A stretch of 64,000 nucleotides of DNA from Streptomyces zhihengii (lineage in GTDB: Bacteria > Actinomycetota > Actinomycetes > Streptomycetales > Streptomycetaceae): contig NZ_JAFEJA010000001.1 of assembly GCF_016919245.1 (NCBI RefSeq), positions 5,295,501 to 5,359,500 of the forward strand, in the 5' to 3' direction. The stretch's first letter is position 1; the number at the start of each line of letters is the position of its first letter. This document shows, one piece after another, positions 7,574-15,508 of the stretch. Position numbers and translations under genes: made by a program. The notes beneath the pieces were generated by a model. It was not told where the DNA came from. It saw nothing but the letters and a program-made list of their open reading frames with translations, and searched no databases.

Positions 7574-7927
7574 ATGCGGCTTCGCCCTGCCCGTCTGCCG
7601 GCCCGTCTGCTGCACGCACTTCTGGACGGACTGCGGCGCCTGCTGCCCGACCGCCTGCCGCGCGGGTCCCGTCCCGGCGAGGCCCGTCCCCGGTCAGCCG
7701 GCCCGGCGCCGGGTGCGCCCTCGCCGTCCGGGCCGCCGCCGAGGCCGGTCCCGCACACCGCACCCCTGAGGGGGGAGGACTCCGCACTCGTACGGCCCTA
7801 CCTCGTCGCGCACGAGCGCGAGCAGGAGGACCGTCGGCAGCGCGCGCGGCGCCTGGAACTGTGGCTCGCCCTGTACGGGGTCGAGTTCGGGCCGCGGGTG
7901 ATCCACGGAGTGGAGGTCACGGCGTGA
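7574..7927 (+). CDS. Small basic hypothetical protein
   Basis: 117-aa protein, ATG preceded by TTGAGG. The N-terminus is an amphipathic, Arg/Leu-rich helix (MRLRPARLPARLLHALLDGL), the middle is a Pro/Ser/Gly-rich linker, and the C-terminal 40 residues form a compact charged region (YLVAHEREQEDRRQRARRLELWLALYGVEFGP). I know small proteins of this layout next to XRE/DUF397 pairs in Streptomyces but no function for them. It is divergent from the XRE gene across the operator at 7451 and translationally coupled (GTGA) to the next gene. Confidence 0.75.
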   Translation: MRLRPARLPARLLHALLDGLRRLLPDRLPRGSRPGEARPRSAGPAPGAPSPSGPPPRPVPHTAPLRGEDSALVRPYLVAHEREQEDRRQRARRLELWLALYGVEFGPRVIHGVEVTA

Positions 7928-8262
7928 GCGGCGTGCGGCTGCTGCCGTGGAACGGGCCCGAGGGGAAGCCGTGCTACCTCGTCGGCGACGGCACCGGCAC
8001 CGTGTCCCGGCTCGCCGACACCATCGAGAGCGTGCAGCTCGGTATGGCCGCCGACCTGCTGGAGCACGTGGACGATCTCGCCGCGGACCGGGGCGCCACC
8101 ACCGACCAGCTGCGGTACGCCGTGGCCCGGCTCGCCGAGGCGCTGCGCGACGTCCACCGGATTGCCGTGGCCCGGGGCGGCGGCCCCCGCCCTCCCGCGA
8201 GCGCTTTGCCGATTTGTGACGAAGTGGCGGGACAACCTTCCGCGGGCTCCGTTGTCCCTTGA
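7924..8262 (+). CDS. Hypothetical protein coupled to the preceding small gene
   Basis: 112-aa cytoplasmic protein starting at the GTG that overlaps the previous stop (GTGA). It opens MSGVRLLPWNGPEGKPCYL, has a predicted helical middle (LADTIESVQLGMAADLLEHVDDLAAD, then DQLRYAVARLAEALRDVHRIA) and a short disordered tail. No motif identifies an activity. The helical repeats suggest protein-protein contact. Together with the gene at 7574 it forms a two-gene unit controlled from the same divergent region as the XRE regulator. Confidence 0.75.
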   Translation: MSGVRLLPWNGPEGKPCYLVGDGTGTVSRLADTIESVQLGMAADLLEHVDDLAADRGATTDQLRYAVARLAEALRDVHRIAVARGGGPRPPASALPICDEVAGQPSAGSVVP

Positions 8263-8319
8263 AGCGGAGAGCTGACCGGTCCGCGTGGCGGCCGGCGCCG
8301 GTGGCGTGGAGAGAGGCCG

Positions 8320-8991
8320 ATGGGGATGCGTCGTAGCAGGTGGCGTGTGTTCTTCTGTGCGGCGATGGCCGGCCCGTTCGTGCTCACGGCCTGCGGCGCC
8401 GCGAGCGGCGCGGCCGACGCGGCGGAGGCCGGGATCTCCGTGGAGGCCGAACGCCTCTGCGGCGGCGCGGCGGTGTCGGCGAGGGCGGGCGCCGCGCTCG
8501 AAGTGATCACGGGCGCGGCCCTGTTCGCCGCGTCCGGCGAGAAGGCCACGGTCCAGGCCGCCGCGCGGGAGCTCGTCCGGATGGGCGCGTCCACCGCGAT
8601 CGGCAACGGCGACATCTGCCGGATCCATCCGCCCGCCGGCTCCTCGGTCGAGGAGGTCCGCGTCACCTGGGAGATGTCCGCCGACGAGCCCCAGGGGGCC
8701 GGGGCGCCCCGGTTCACGCCGCTGCCGATGGGCGAGCGGGCCGGCGCCGCCACGGACGGCGCGTACGTCGCCTTCGCCTGCACCGGCGGAGACCTGCCGG
8801 GCGACTCCACCCGGCATCTGCGGGTCGTCGTGCAGAAGGGCGGCATGCCCGTCGTGCCCGACGGCGACGAGCGCGGACTCCGCGAGGCGTACGCGACGGT
8901 GGCCCACTCCTTCGCGCGCGCCCTGGCGGGGGAGATCGGCTGCCGGGGCGCGGAGCTGCCGGCCGAGCCGTCGCTGGCACCGGGGCGGTAG
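8320..8991 (+). CDS. Lipoprotein, copy 1 of three paralogues in the island
   Basis: A 223-aa exported lipoprotein: basic N-terminus, hydrophobic stretch and lipobox VLTAC with Cys25. GAGAGAGG precedes the ATG. The mature part shares with the proteins at 11989 and 12686 the blocks ERLCGGAAV, EVITGA, GDICRIH, LPMGERAGAA and a C-terminal AYATVAHSFARALAGEIGC...LPAEP. The spaced cysteines suggest disulfides outside the cell. Copies flank a large type VII-like protein, so a protective (immunity) or accessory role is plausible but unproven. Confidence 0.85.
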   Translation: MGMRRSRWRVFFCAAMAGPFVLTACGAASGAADAAEAGISVEAERLCGGAAVSARAGAALEVITGAALFAASGEKATVQAAARELVRMGASTAIGNGDICRIHPPAGSSVEEVRVTWEMSADEPQGAGAPRFTPLPMGERAGAATDGAYVAFACTGGDLPGDSTRHLRVVVQKGGMPVVPDGDERGLREAYATVAHSFARALAGEIGCRGAELPAEPSLAPGR

Positions 8992-9178
8992 GAGGGCGCT
9001 CGCGCGACCGGGTGATCCCCCTTGGCCGTGTACGCCGGGAAATTCACTTTCTGCATGGCCGAAACGGTCTTGAGCTCCACAGGGATCGCGGGTTCGCGGC
9101 GATACGGTGCGCGAAGGCGTGACAGCGCTCCGTGGCCGGCGTTCCGTGGTCACGGCGACCGGTGCTCATGGGGGATGC

Positions 9179-9598
9179 ATGTCGTTCGACGAGGAATGGG
9201 CCGAACTTCGCGCGACGGCCGCGCAGCGCAACGCCACGCGGCTCAACGGTGTCCCCGCCCAAGGCGGCGAAGGCGGCGATCTGGTGGTGCGGAGGGATGA
9301 TCTCGGCCGAATCGGCGGGGACGCCTACGGTCTGCGCACCCGTCTGGCCAAGGACGGGGACCACGCCCGGCCCGCCACGTTCGAGGCCGCGAACGCGCTC
9401 GTCAACGGTGACTTCACCTGCGGCTCGGCGCTGCTCAAGGTGCACGACCGCTGGAACACCCATCTGAGGACGCTGCTCGACGCCTGCGGTCAGATCTCCG
9501 ATCACCTCGACTACACCAAGGCGCTCCACTCCAAGGACGACGCGAAGATCGAGGGGAATCTGGCCTCGATCTCCAGGCTCACGGAGTACATGGAGTAG
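9179..9598 (+). CDS. Small helical protein, likely partner of the type VII-like substrate
   Basis: 139-aa soluble protein, ATG preceded by GGGGGA. It is predicted helical with a WxELRATAAQR start (EEWAELRATAAQRNATRLNG) and a central Gly-rich linker, and ends in acidic helices (ALHSKDDAKIEGNLASISRLTEYME). Size and layout resemble ESX/WXG100-related proteins encoded immediately before large secreted effectors in Streptomyces. The canonical central WXG is not obvious, so the assignment rests on context. It ends 19 bp before the large gene and is probably cotranscribed with it. Confidence 0.7.
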   Translation: MSFDEEWAELRATAAQRNATRLNGVPAQGGEGGDLVVRRDDLGRIGGDAYGLRTRLAKDGDHARPATFEAANALVNGDFTCGSALLKVHDRWNTHLRTLLDACGQISDHLDYTKALHSKDDAKIEGNLASISRLTEYME

Positions 9599-9617
9599 GG
9601 GTCGGGGGATCATTCGC

Positions 9618-11975
9618 ATGCTGACGTACGAGGACATCGTCAACGCGCCGCTGGACAAACTGAAGACGGCCGCCGACGACTGGTCCGAGATGACGGGGAA
9701 GCTGGAGAAGCTCGCCGAGGACGCCACGGACGGCATGAAGGCACGGGCGGACAAGGCTGTCTGGGAGGGCGTCAACGCCGGTGTCACCAAGGCGTTCGTC
9801 GCCAAGACGGCCAAGGAGTTCAAGGACGCCGCCGCCGAGGCCAAGGGCGTCGGGCGGATCGTCGAGGAGGGGTACGCGGCCTTCAAGAAGGCCAGGGACG
9901 AGCTGATCCGCATCCGGGACCACGAGGCTCCTGCGGCCCTTCTCCATGTGGACGCGAAGGGCAAGGTCACCCCGCGTCACCCGGTGGCGGACATGCCTCG
10001 GGACCAGCGCCTCCACGATCCGGAGGCCCGTGACTACACGGGGATGCTGCGGCGGGAGAAGGAGAACATCGCCGCCTGGCAGGCGAGGATCGACCTGCTC
10101 GTCGACAACTGCAACGACACGGATGTGACCGTCAGGAACTCGCTGGAAGCCAACGTCACCGAGGGCAAGGACTTCAGCGCCCCGAAGTACTCGACAACGG
10201 ACCAGGAGGAGGTCTCGCGTGCGGTCGTCCTGGCTGCCAAAGGGCGCGACCTCACGGACACCGAACTCGCCGCGCTCAACGAGCTCCTGAGGGACAACAG
10301 CCAGTCCCCGGACTTCGCGAAGGGCTTCTACGAAAAGCTCGGCCCGGAGAAGTCACTCGCGTTCTTCGGCCAGCTCTCCACGGACACCTACGACTACGGC
10401 GAGGTCGACAAGGCGCGTCTCAAGGGTGTCCAGGAGCTGCAGAGGAACCTGGGCCTCAACCTGGCCACGGCCTCCCACGACAAGGCTTTCACCGCCGAAT
10501 GGGGCCCCGAACTGCGCAAGCTCGGGACGGAGCGCATCCCGCTCGGCAAGCACGACTACAGCGGGCCCTTCGGGTACCAGCTGCTCGGCGGCATCATGCG
10601 GTACGGGAACTACGACGCGAAGTTCCTCAACCCGATCGCCGAGCACGTGGCGCAGCTCCACCAGAAGGACCCGAACCTTTTCGCCGAGACGAAGGCGGTG
10701 AACGGTGTCGTCAAGAACCCGTTCAACCCCTCAGGTGTCGGTGGTGCGGGCTACGACCCGACCACGGCGATGCTGGAAGCCCTCGGCAACAGCCCGGAGG
10801 CGGCGAAGCGGTTCTTCACCGACCCGCCGACCGCGTACAACGAGGACGGCTCGGTCGACCGGGGAGCCACGGCCGACCTGGGTAAGTCCGGAGGCGTCCC
10901 GATCGACAACTACCTCGACTTCTTCAGCAACGAGAAGTGGGAGAACTTCGGCGACGTCAACTCCACGGCCGGCAAGGAGTGGGAGGAGTCGCGCAACCAC
11001 ATCCCCGACGCTCTGGGCAGGGCCTTGGAGGCGGCGACCCTCGGCTACCCGGCCGGCCGGCCGGAGGGCGGCGAGGTCCGGGACGCGGAGAACGCAGCGA
11101 TCATGCGCCAGGTCATGGAGAAGTACGGCCCGGACGCGGGGCTGCTCAAGAAGCACGAGGCCCTGGCGGACAGCCTGGGGAGCATGGGCGCCGGATACAT
11201 CAACGACATCAACTGGGCGTTGCATGGCAACGACAGCAAGAGCCCCTTCGCGGCCGGCGCGAACCCGGAGGGGCGCCTCGATTTCGAGGACCTGCCCGAC
11301 AAGAGCGGAAAGCACCTCGTCCGGGACTTCCTCAGCTCCCTCGGCCAGCACCCGGACGCCTACGCGACGCTCTCCGCCGCGGAGCAGGTCTACACCCGCA
11401 GCGTTCTGGAGGCCCAGATCGACGAGCGCGGGCAGCCGGAGCATGGGCCAGCTGCATGGGCTGTGCAGACCGCGGCGGAGTTTCAGGGAATGCTCGACCA
11501 GTCACGTGCTGACCAAGTCGAGGCAACAAACATGAAGACGCATGAGGACTACGAGAAGGCTGTGGCCAAGCGGTCCGGGTGGGTCCAGTTCGGTGCGACG
11601 GTGGGTGTGGCAGCAGGTGTCGCCTTCCTTCCTGTTACCGCGGCCGTGGGCACGGCCGCGGTCCTGGTCCCTCTGGCGACCGACACCGCGAGCGGCGCTG
11701 TCGGGCAGGTGATCGGCCAGACAATCGGTGAAATCTCCGGCCAGTCGGTGGACCAGCACAAGGGGAGGGTCGAAGACGTGATCGGTGATGAGAGGAGGGC
11801 GATTTACAGGGCCGGCGAGTCGATGATTCAGCTGCCGCTTGATGAGTTTCTGCGCCGGCACGAAATCGACCCACAGAGTGTTGAGGCGCGCGATCTCAGG
11901 ATGGCCATGGGGCTTGGCTACGTTCAGGGAAACACCCGCGAGAATCACATGGGAAATCGTCCCGAGACGGGTTGA
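9618..11975 (+). CDS. Large ESX/type VII-like secreted protein (DUF6571-like)
   Basis: 785-aa protein with no cleavable signal. The first ~110 residues are a helical ESX-like segment (NAPLDKLKTAADDWSEMTGKLEKL). A long middle shows repeated soluble helical units with GYDPTTAMLEALGNSPEAAKRFF. Near residues 655-710 a hydrophobic Gly/Ala/Val stretch could insert into membranes (VGVAAGVAFLPVTAAVGTAAV), and a short charged tail follows. It resembles the DUF6571 family seen next to type VII loci. The last ~150 codons have noticeably lower G+C than the rest. The lipoprotein gene begins 13 bp after its stop. Toxicity is inferred from architecture only. Confidence 0.8.
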   Translation: MLTYEDIVNAPLDKLKTAADDWSEMTGKLEKLAEDATDGMKARADKAVWEGVNAGVTKAFVAKTAKEFKDAAAEAKGVGRIVEEGYAAFKKARDELIRIRDHEAPAALLHVDAKGKVTPRHPVADMPRDQRLHDPEARDYTGMLRREKENIAAWQARIDLLVDNCNDTDVTVRNSLEANVTEGKDFSAPKYSTTDQEEVSRAVVLAAKGRDLTDTELAALNELLRDNSQSPDFAKGFYEKLGPEKSLAFFGQLSTDTYDYGEVDKARLKGVQELQRNLGLNLATASHDKAFTAEWGPELRKLGTERIPLGKHDYSGPFGYQLLGGIMRYGNYDAKFLNPIAEHVAQLHQKDPNLFAETKAVNGVVKNPFNPSGVGGAGYDPTTAMLEALGNSPEAAKRFFTDPPTAYNEDGSVDRGATADLGKSGGVPIDNYLDFFSNEKWENFGDVNSTAGKEWEESRNHIPDALGRALEAATLGYPAGRPEGGEVRDAENAAIMRQVMEKYGPDAGLLKKHEALADSLGSMGAGYINDINWALHGNDSKSPFAAGANPEGRLDFEDLPDKSGKHLVRDFLSSLGQHPDAYATLSAAEQVYTRSVLEAQIDERGQPEHGPAAWAVQTAAEFQGMLDQSRADQVEATNMKTHEDYEKAVAKRSGWVQFGATVGVAAGVAFLPVTAAVGTAAVLVPLATDTASGAVGQVIGQTIGEISGQSVDQHKGRVEDVIGDERRAIYRAGESMIQLPLDEFLRRHEIDPQSVEARDLRMAMGLGYVQGNTRENHMGNRPETG

Positions 11976-11988
11976 GGAAGGACTCTCG

Positions 11989-12657
11989 ATGGTTACCAGG
12001 CGTGAGGGTGCCCGCATGTCTCTGTGCGTTGGCGTAACAGCATGCCTTGCCTTCTCGGTGGCGGGGTGTGGTGGCGGCGGCGATCGGAGAGGGCAAGGGC
12101 CTGCTTCGCCGTCCGCTGTCCAGCGGCTCTGCGGTGACGCATCGGTGTCTTCAAGGGCCCCCGAGGCCCTTGAAGTGATCATGGGTGCGAAGCGAGCGGA
12201 TGTGGTTCAGGGCGGCTTGGCGCTGGCCGATGCCGTCGAGGAGTTGGATCAAAGACGTCAATCGACCACGAGGGGGCACGGGGAGATCTGTCGGATCTAT
12301 GCGTCCGGTACTTCTGGCGTCGACGAACTAACGATCAGTTGGCACCTGACTGACAAAGTAAGGACGCCTGCTCCTGACTTCATCAAGTTGCCCATGGGGG
12401 AACAGGCGGGTGCCGCGTGGGACACCGGCTATGTCATCTTCGCCTGCGCTGACGACACTGGCGCGCCCGGTGCCTCGCCTGACCACGTGGGTGTTTTCGT
12501 CGAGTCGAACACTCCGGTCCCGGAGCCTTTGGGGGAAGCGAAGGCGCTGAGGAACGCGTATGCCACCATGGCGCACTCCTTTGCGCTCTCCATGGCGAAG
12601 GGGCTGGGCTGTGCCGACTCCGCCGGGCTTCCGGCAAAGCCGGTGCTGATCCCGTAG
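11989..12657 (+). CDS. Lipoprotein, copy 2 (low G+C)
   Basis: 222-aa lipoprotein with lipobox VAGC (Cys27). AGGAAGGA stands six bases before the ATG, which follows the large protein's stop by 13 bp. It carries the same blocks as copies 1 and 3: QRLCGDASVS, EVIMGAKRADV, GEICRIY, LPMGEQAGAAW, FACADD, and AYATMAHSFALSMAKGLGC. Codon choice is markedly less G+C-rich than in copies 1 and 3 (one 60-base line counted at 55%). That fits recent acquisition or exchange together with the C-terminus of the preceding protein. A cognate immunity role is the leading guess. Confidence 0.85.
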   Translation: MVTRREGARMSLCVGVTACLAFSVAGCGGGGDRRGQGPASPSAVQRLCGDASVSSRAPEALEVIMGAKRADVVQGGLALADAVEELDQRRQSTTRGHGEICRIYASGTSGVDELTISWHLTDKVRTPAPDFIKLPMGEQAGAAWDTGYVIFACADDTGAPGASPDHVGVFVESNTPVPEPLGEAKALRNAYATMAHSFALSMAKGLGCADSAGLPAKPVLIP

Positions 12658-12685
12658 GGATATGGAAGCGATGGGGAGGGGAAGC

Positions 12686-13366
12686 ATGGTGACGCATCGC
12701 CAGTGGCCGCGTGGGGTTCGCGGTGTGGGCGTGGTGGGGTGCCTGGCCGTCGTGCTGGCGGGGTGCGGTGGCGGAGACGGGGGAGGCGGGAAGGCTTCGG
12801 CTTCCTCTCCGGCCGTCGAACGGCTCTGTGGCGAGGCGTCGGTGCCCGCGCACGCCGGTGAGGCCCTTGAGCTGATCCTGGACGCGAAGCGCGTGGACAT
12901 CCGGGACGACGCTTCGACGCTCACGGACGCCGTCGAGGAGGCGGACAGCAGCCGCCCGTACACCACGATCGACGGCGGGCAGATCTGCGCCCTCTCGTCG
13001 TCCCCTGCCTCCGGCGGCGAGCGGGTGAGCGTCTTCTGGGCCCTGACGGCCAAGCCGAAGGAAGCGCTCGAACCGAAGTTCACCGTGCTGCCCATGGGCG
13101 AACAGGCAGGTGCCGCCTGGGACTCCGCCCGTCTCACCTTCGGCTGCGCCGACGACGGTGACGCGCCCGGTGCCTCGCCCGACCACGTCACCGTCTCCGT
13201 CAGGACCGAGACCGACTACATCGAGCCGAGCGAGAAGACGAAGGTGCTCGCGCTGAAGAACGCGTACGCCACCGTGGCCCACACCTTCGCGCTGGCCATG
13301 GCGAAGGCGATGGGCTGTCGCGACGACGCCGGGCTGCCCGCCGAGCCGGTGCTGAAGCCGGCGTAG
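12686..13366 (+). CDS. Lipoprotein, copy 3
   Basis: 226-aa lipoprotein, closely similar to copy 2 (VPAHAGEALELILDAKRVDI, LPMGEQAGAAWDSARLTFGCADDGDAPGASPDHV, AYATVAHTFALAMAKAMGC) but with normal high-G+C codons. I prefer the ATG at 12686 (MVTHRQ) over 12662 because GGAGGGGA precedes it and because the lipobox Cys then falls at residue 27, exactly as in copy 2 (MVTRRE...). It starts 28 bp after copy 2 and is likely in the same transcript. Confidence 0.85.
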   Translation: MVTHRQWPRGVRGVGVVGCLAVVLAGCGGGDGGGGKASASSPAVERLCGEASVPAHAGEALELILDAKRVDIRDDASTLTDAVEEADSSRPYTTIDGGQICALSSSPASGGERVSVFWALTAKPKEALEPKFTVLPMGEQAGAAWDSARLTFGCADDGDAPGASPDHVTVSVRTETDYIEPSEKTKVLALKNAYATVAHTFALAMAKAMGCRDDAGLPAEPVLKPA

Positions 13367-13375
13367 GGGGGACCC

Positions 13376-13933
13376 GTGCCGAGGAGGGATCCATCCGTGG
13401 ACGCGCAGTCGACGAGGAACGCTGCTCGTGCGGCCGGGCGCGGGGGTGTGCTGTGTCTGCTGGTGACCGGCCTGTCGGCGTGCACGCTGACGGCTCCGGA
13501 TCCGCCGGACCACGGTTTCCGGACGGAGGGTGCGGACCTCGTCGTCGCGTACCCGCTCTGCCCCTCGGAGGAGGTGCACGGTGCGTCCATCGCGGTGAGC
13601 CGTGACGAGGGCGGGTTCGAGACGCTGTGGCGGGCGACGGGTCCTCGGGACGCGGCTGTGCGCGGGGGCGAGTTCGTCGTCGGCAGCGACCGGAGTTTCG
13701 CGGCCGAGGACAAGGGCCTGGCGGGCAGCCTGCCCGACGAGTTCTTCGTCGAGACCGTGGTCACGATCGACGGCGGAGTCGAGACGGGTGACGACGGCTC
13801 CGTCGATCTGCGCAAGCTGCGCGGTGCCGAACTCGGCCCCGGTGAGTACATGACGTGGTCGGGCGAGGTCATGACCCGCGCCGAGATCAACGCCCAGCGG
13901 CGGTGCGGCGCCGCGAGCCCTTCCGGGGGCTGA
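13376..13933 (+). CDS. Small lipoprotein, unrelated to the paralogue trio
   Basis: 185-aa exported protein, GTG start with GGGGGGA just upstream. A long Arg-rich N-region is followed by a hydrophobic stretch and lipobox LSAC (Cys36). The mature domain contains YPLCPSEEV and a late Cys (QRRCGAA) that could form one disulfide. The stretch TLWRATGPRDAAVRGGEFVVG is predicted beta-rich. I recognise no family. It is last in the island transcript, and its stop is only 12 bp from the stop of the convergent PucR gene, leaving no room for a terminator. Confidence 0.75.
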   Translation: MPRRDPSVDAQSTRNAARAAGRGGVLCLLVTGLSACTLTAPDPPDHGFRTEGADLVVAYPLCPSEEVHGASIAVSRDEGGFETLWRATGPRDAAVRGGEFVVGSDRSFAAEDKGLAGSLPDEFFVETVVTIDGGVETGDDGSVDLRKLRGAELGPGEYMTWSGEVMTRAEINAQRRCGAASPSGG

Positions 13934-13945
13934 GCCGGAAGCGTG

Positions 13946-15376
13946 TCACCCCTCCCGCAGCGCGAACCACAGCTCCATCCGGACGTCGACGTCGTCGAGG
14001 TCCGCGTCGAGGAGGCCGGCGCAGCGGGTGATGCGCTGGCGGACGGTGTTGCGGTGGATGCCGAGGGCGGTGGCCGTGCGGTCCCAGCTTCCGTGGAGGG
14101 AGAGCCAGGTGCGCAGGGTGTCGGTGAGGGCGGGGGAGTCCGTCAGCGGGGCCAGGCGGCGGCGGGCCTCGGTGAGGAGGTCGGGGGCGGTCTCGCGGTG
14201 GCGGACCAGGGGCTTGCGGGTGGACGTCGCGCGGCGCAGGGCGCGGGCCGCGTGGGCGTCCGCGGCGGGGAGGTCCGCGGCGTCGGCGGGGGTGCTGGCG
14301 CCCAGGGTCCAGCCGGGCTGGGCGGCGAGGGCGCCGGCCTCCGGGAGGAGGACGCGTACCGTGCCGTCCTCGCCCGTGTCGACGAGCGGGCTCCCGAGGG
14401 CGGTGCCGAGCGCCGTCGCCGCGAACGGGGTGCCGTCGCCGCCGCGGGCGTGGACCACCGTCCAGGGGCCGGGCCCGAGCAGCGGGGCGGTCTCCGCGGG
14501 GGTGCCGCCGAGCAGCAGGCGCACCAGGGCCGAGAAGCGGCTCGCCGCGTCGGCGCCCCGGTGGCGGGCGGTCAGCAGCGACAGCAGGACCACCGCGACG
14601 CCCGCCACGGTGTGGTCGCCGCTCTCCCGGGCCGGTGCGGCGACGCCGAGGACCAGGCCCCGCCCGCCGCCGAGGGCGAACGCGGAGAGATGGGAGCCGT
14701 CGGGGGCGGTGTCGCTCGCCGACGCGGCGGCGGGACGGGCCGAGGTCCCGGGAGTGACCACCCCGGCGAGGCGCACCAGGGTCGCGACCGTCCCGGGGGA
14801 CGGCTCGCGGCCCGCCGCGTGCAGCGGATGCCCGTCCGGGCCGTGGAGCACGGCCCAGCCCTCCAGCCGCAGGGCGAGCTGCTGGAGCACGGCGGGGACG
14901 GGGTCGGGCCGGGCGGCGGCCGCGGCCAGCCCCTGCTGCGCCTGGGTCACCCGGCGCAGCTCGCGGTGGCGCGATTCCGCCATCAGCCGCCACACGGACC
15001 GCGCCACCGCCGAGAACGTGGTGCGCGGCGGCACCTCCAGCAGCGGCAGTCCGTGCCGGTCGCACGCCTCGGCGAGCCCCGGCGGCACGGTGTCGTAGAC
15101 GGGGGTCACCCCGAAGCCGAGCGCCGCCGCGCCCGCCTCGACGACCCGGGCGACGTAGCGGTCCGGGTCGTCGAGCTGCACCCCCGCGCTCAGCAGCAGC
15201 TCGCCGCCGAGGAGGTACGGGTAGGGGTCGGCCATCTCGGAGGTGTGGACCATGTGCACGGCCGTGGCGGCGGTCGCGGACGGCCCGGCGACCTGGCGCA
15301 GCCCGAGCGCCTCGTCGGCGAGGAGGGCGGCCAGGGCGACCGGCGGGGTGGGAGGCGCCGCTGAGGGGTCCGGCAT
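13946..15376 (-). CDS. PucR-family transcriptional regulator
   Basis: 476-aa regulator with the PucR layout. The N-terminal purine-catabolism-like domain (LADEALGLRQVAG, MADPYPYLLGGELLLSAGV, AALGFGV) is followed by a GGDEF-like central region and the C-terminal HTH_30 (LRTWLSLHGSWDRTATALGIHRNTVRQRI). Family members usually activate catabolic operons for nitrogenous compounds. It is divergent from the symporter-ureohydrolase-ThDP operon, which is its probable target. The start at 15376 gives MPDPSAAPP. An in-frame ATG five codons earlier is possible, and neither has a strong ribosome site. Confidence 0.9.
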   Translation of the reverse strand: MPDPSAAPPTPPVALAALLADEALGLRQVAGPSATAATAVHMVHTSEMADPYPYLLGGELLLSAGVQLDDPDRYVARVVEAGAAALGFGVTPVYDTVPPGLAEACDRHGLPLLEVPPRTTFSAVARSVWRLMAESRHRELRRVTQAQQGLAAAAARPDPVPAVLQQLALRLEGWAVLHGPDGHPLHAAGREPSPGTVATLVRLAGVVTPGTSARPAAASASDTAPDGSHLSAFALGGGRGLVLGVAAPARESGDHTVAGVAVVLLSLLTARHRGADAASRFSALVRLLLGGTPAETAPLLGPGPWTVVHARGGDGTPFAATALGTALGSPLVDTGEDGTVRVLLPEAGALAAQPGWTLGASTPADAADLPAADAHAARALRRATSTRKPLVRHRETAPDLLTEARRRLAPLTDSPALTDTLRTWLSLHGSWDRTATALGIHRNTVRQRITRCAGLLDADLDDVDVRMELWFALREG

Positions 15377-15508
15377 GGACGTTCCATCCATCTGGGGCGG
15401 TTCGAATGGAGGAAACGTACACTTCTTCGGCGCTTTCCGGCCACCTACCGTCAATGCTCAGCGCGCACTCCACTGACCGTTCCGGGGGACGACACGGAAG
15501 GAAAGCCG

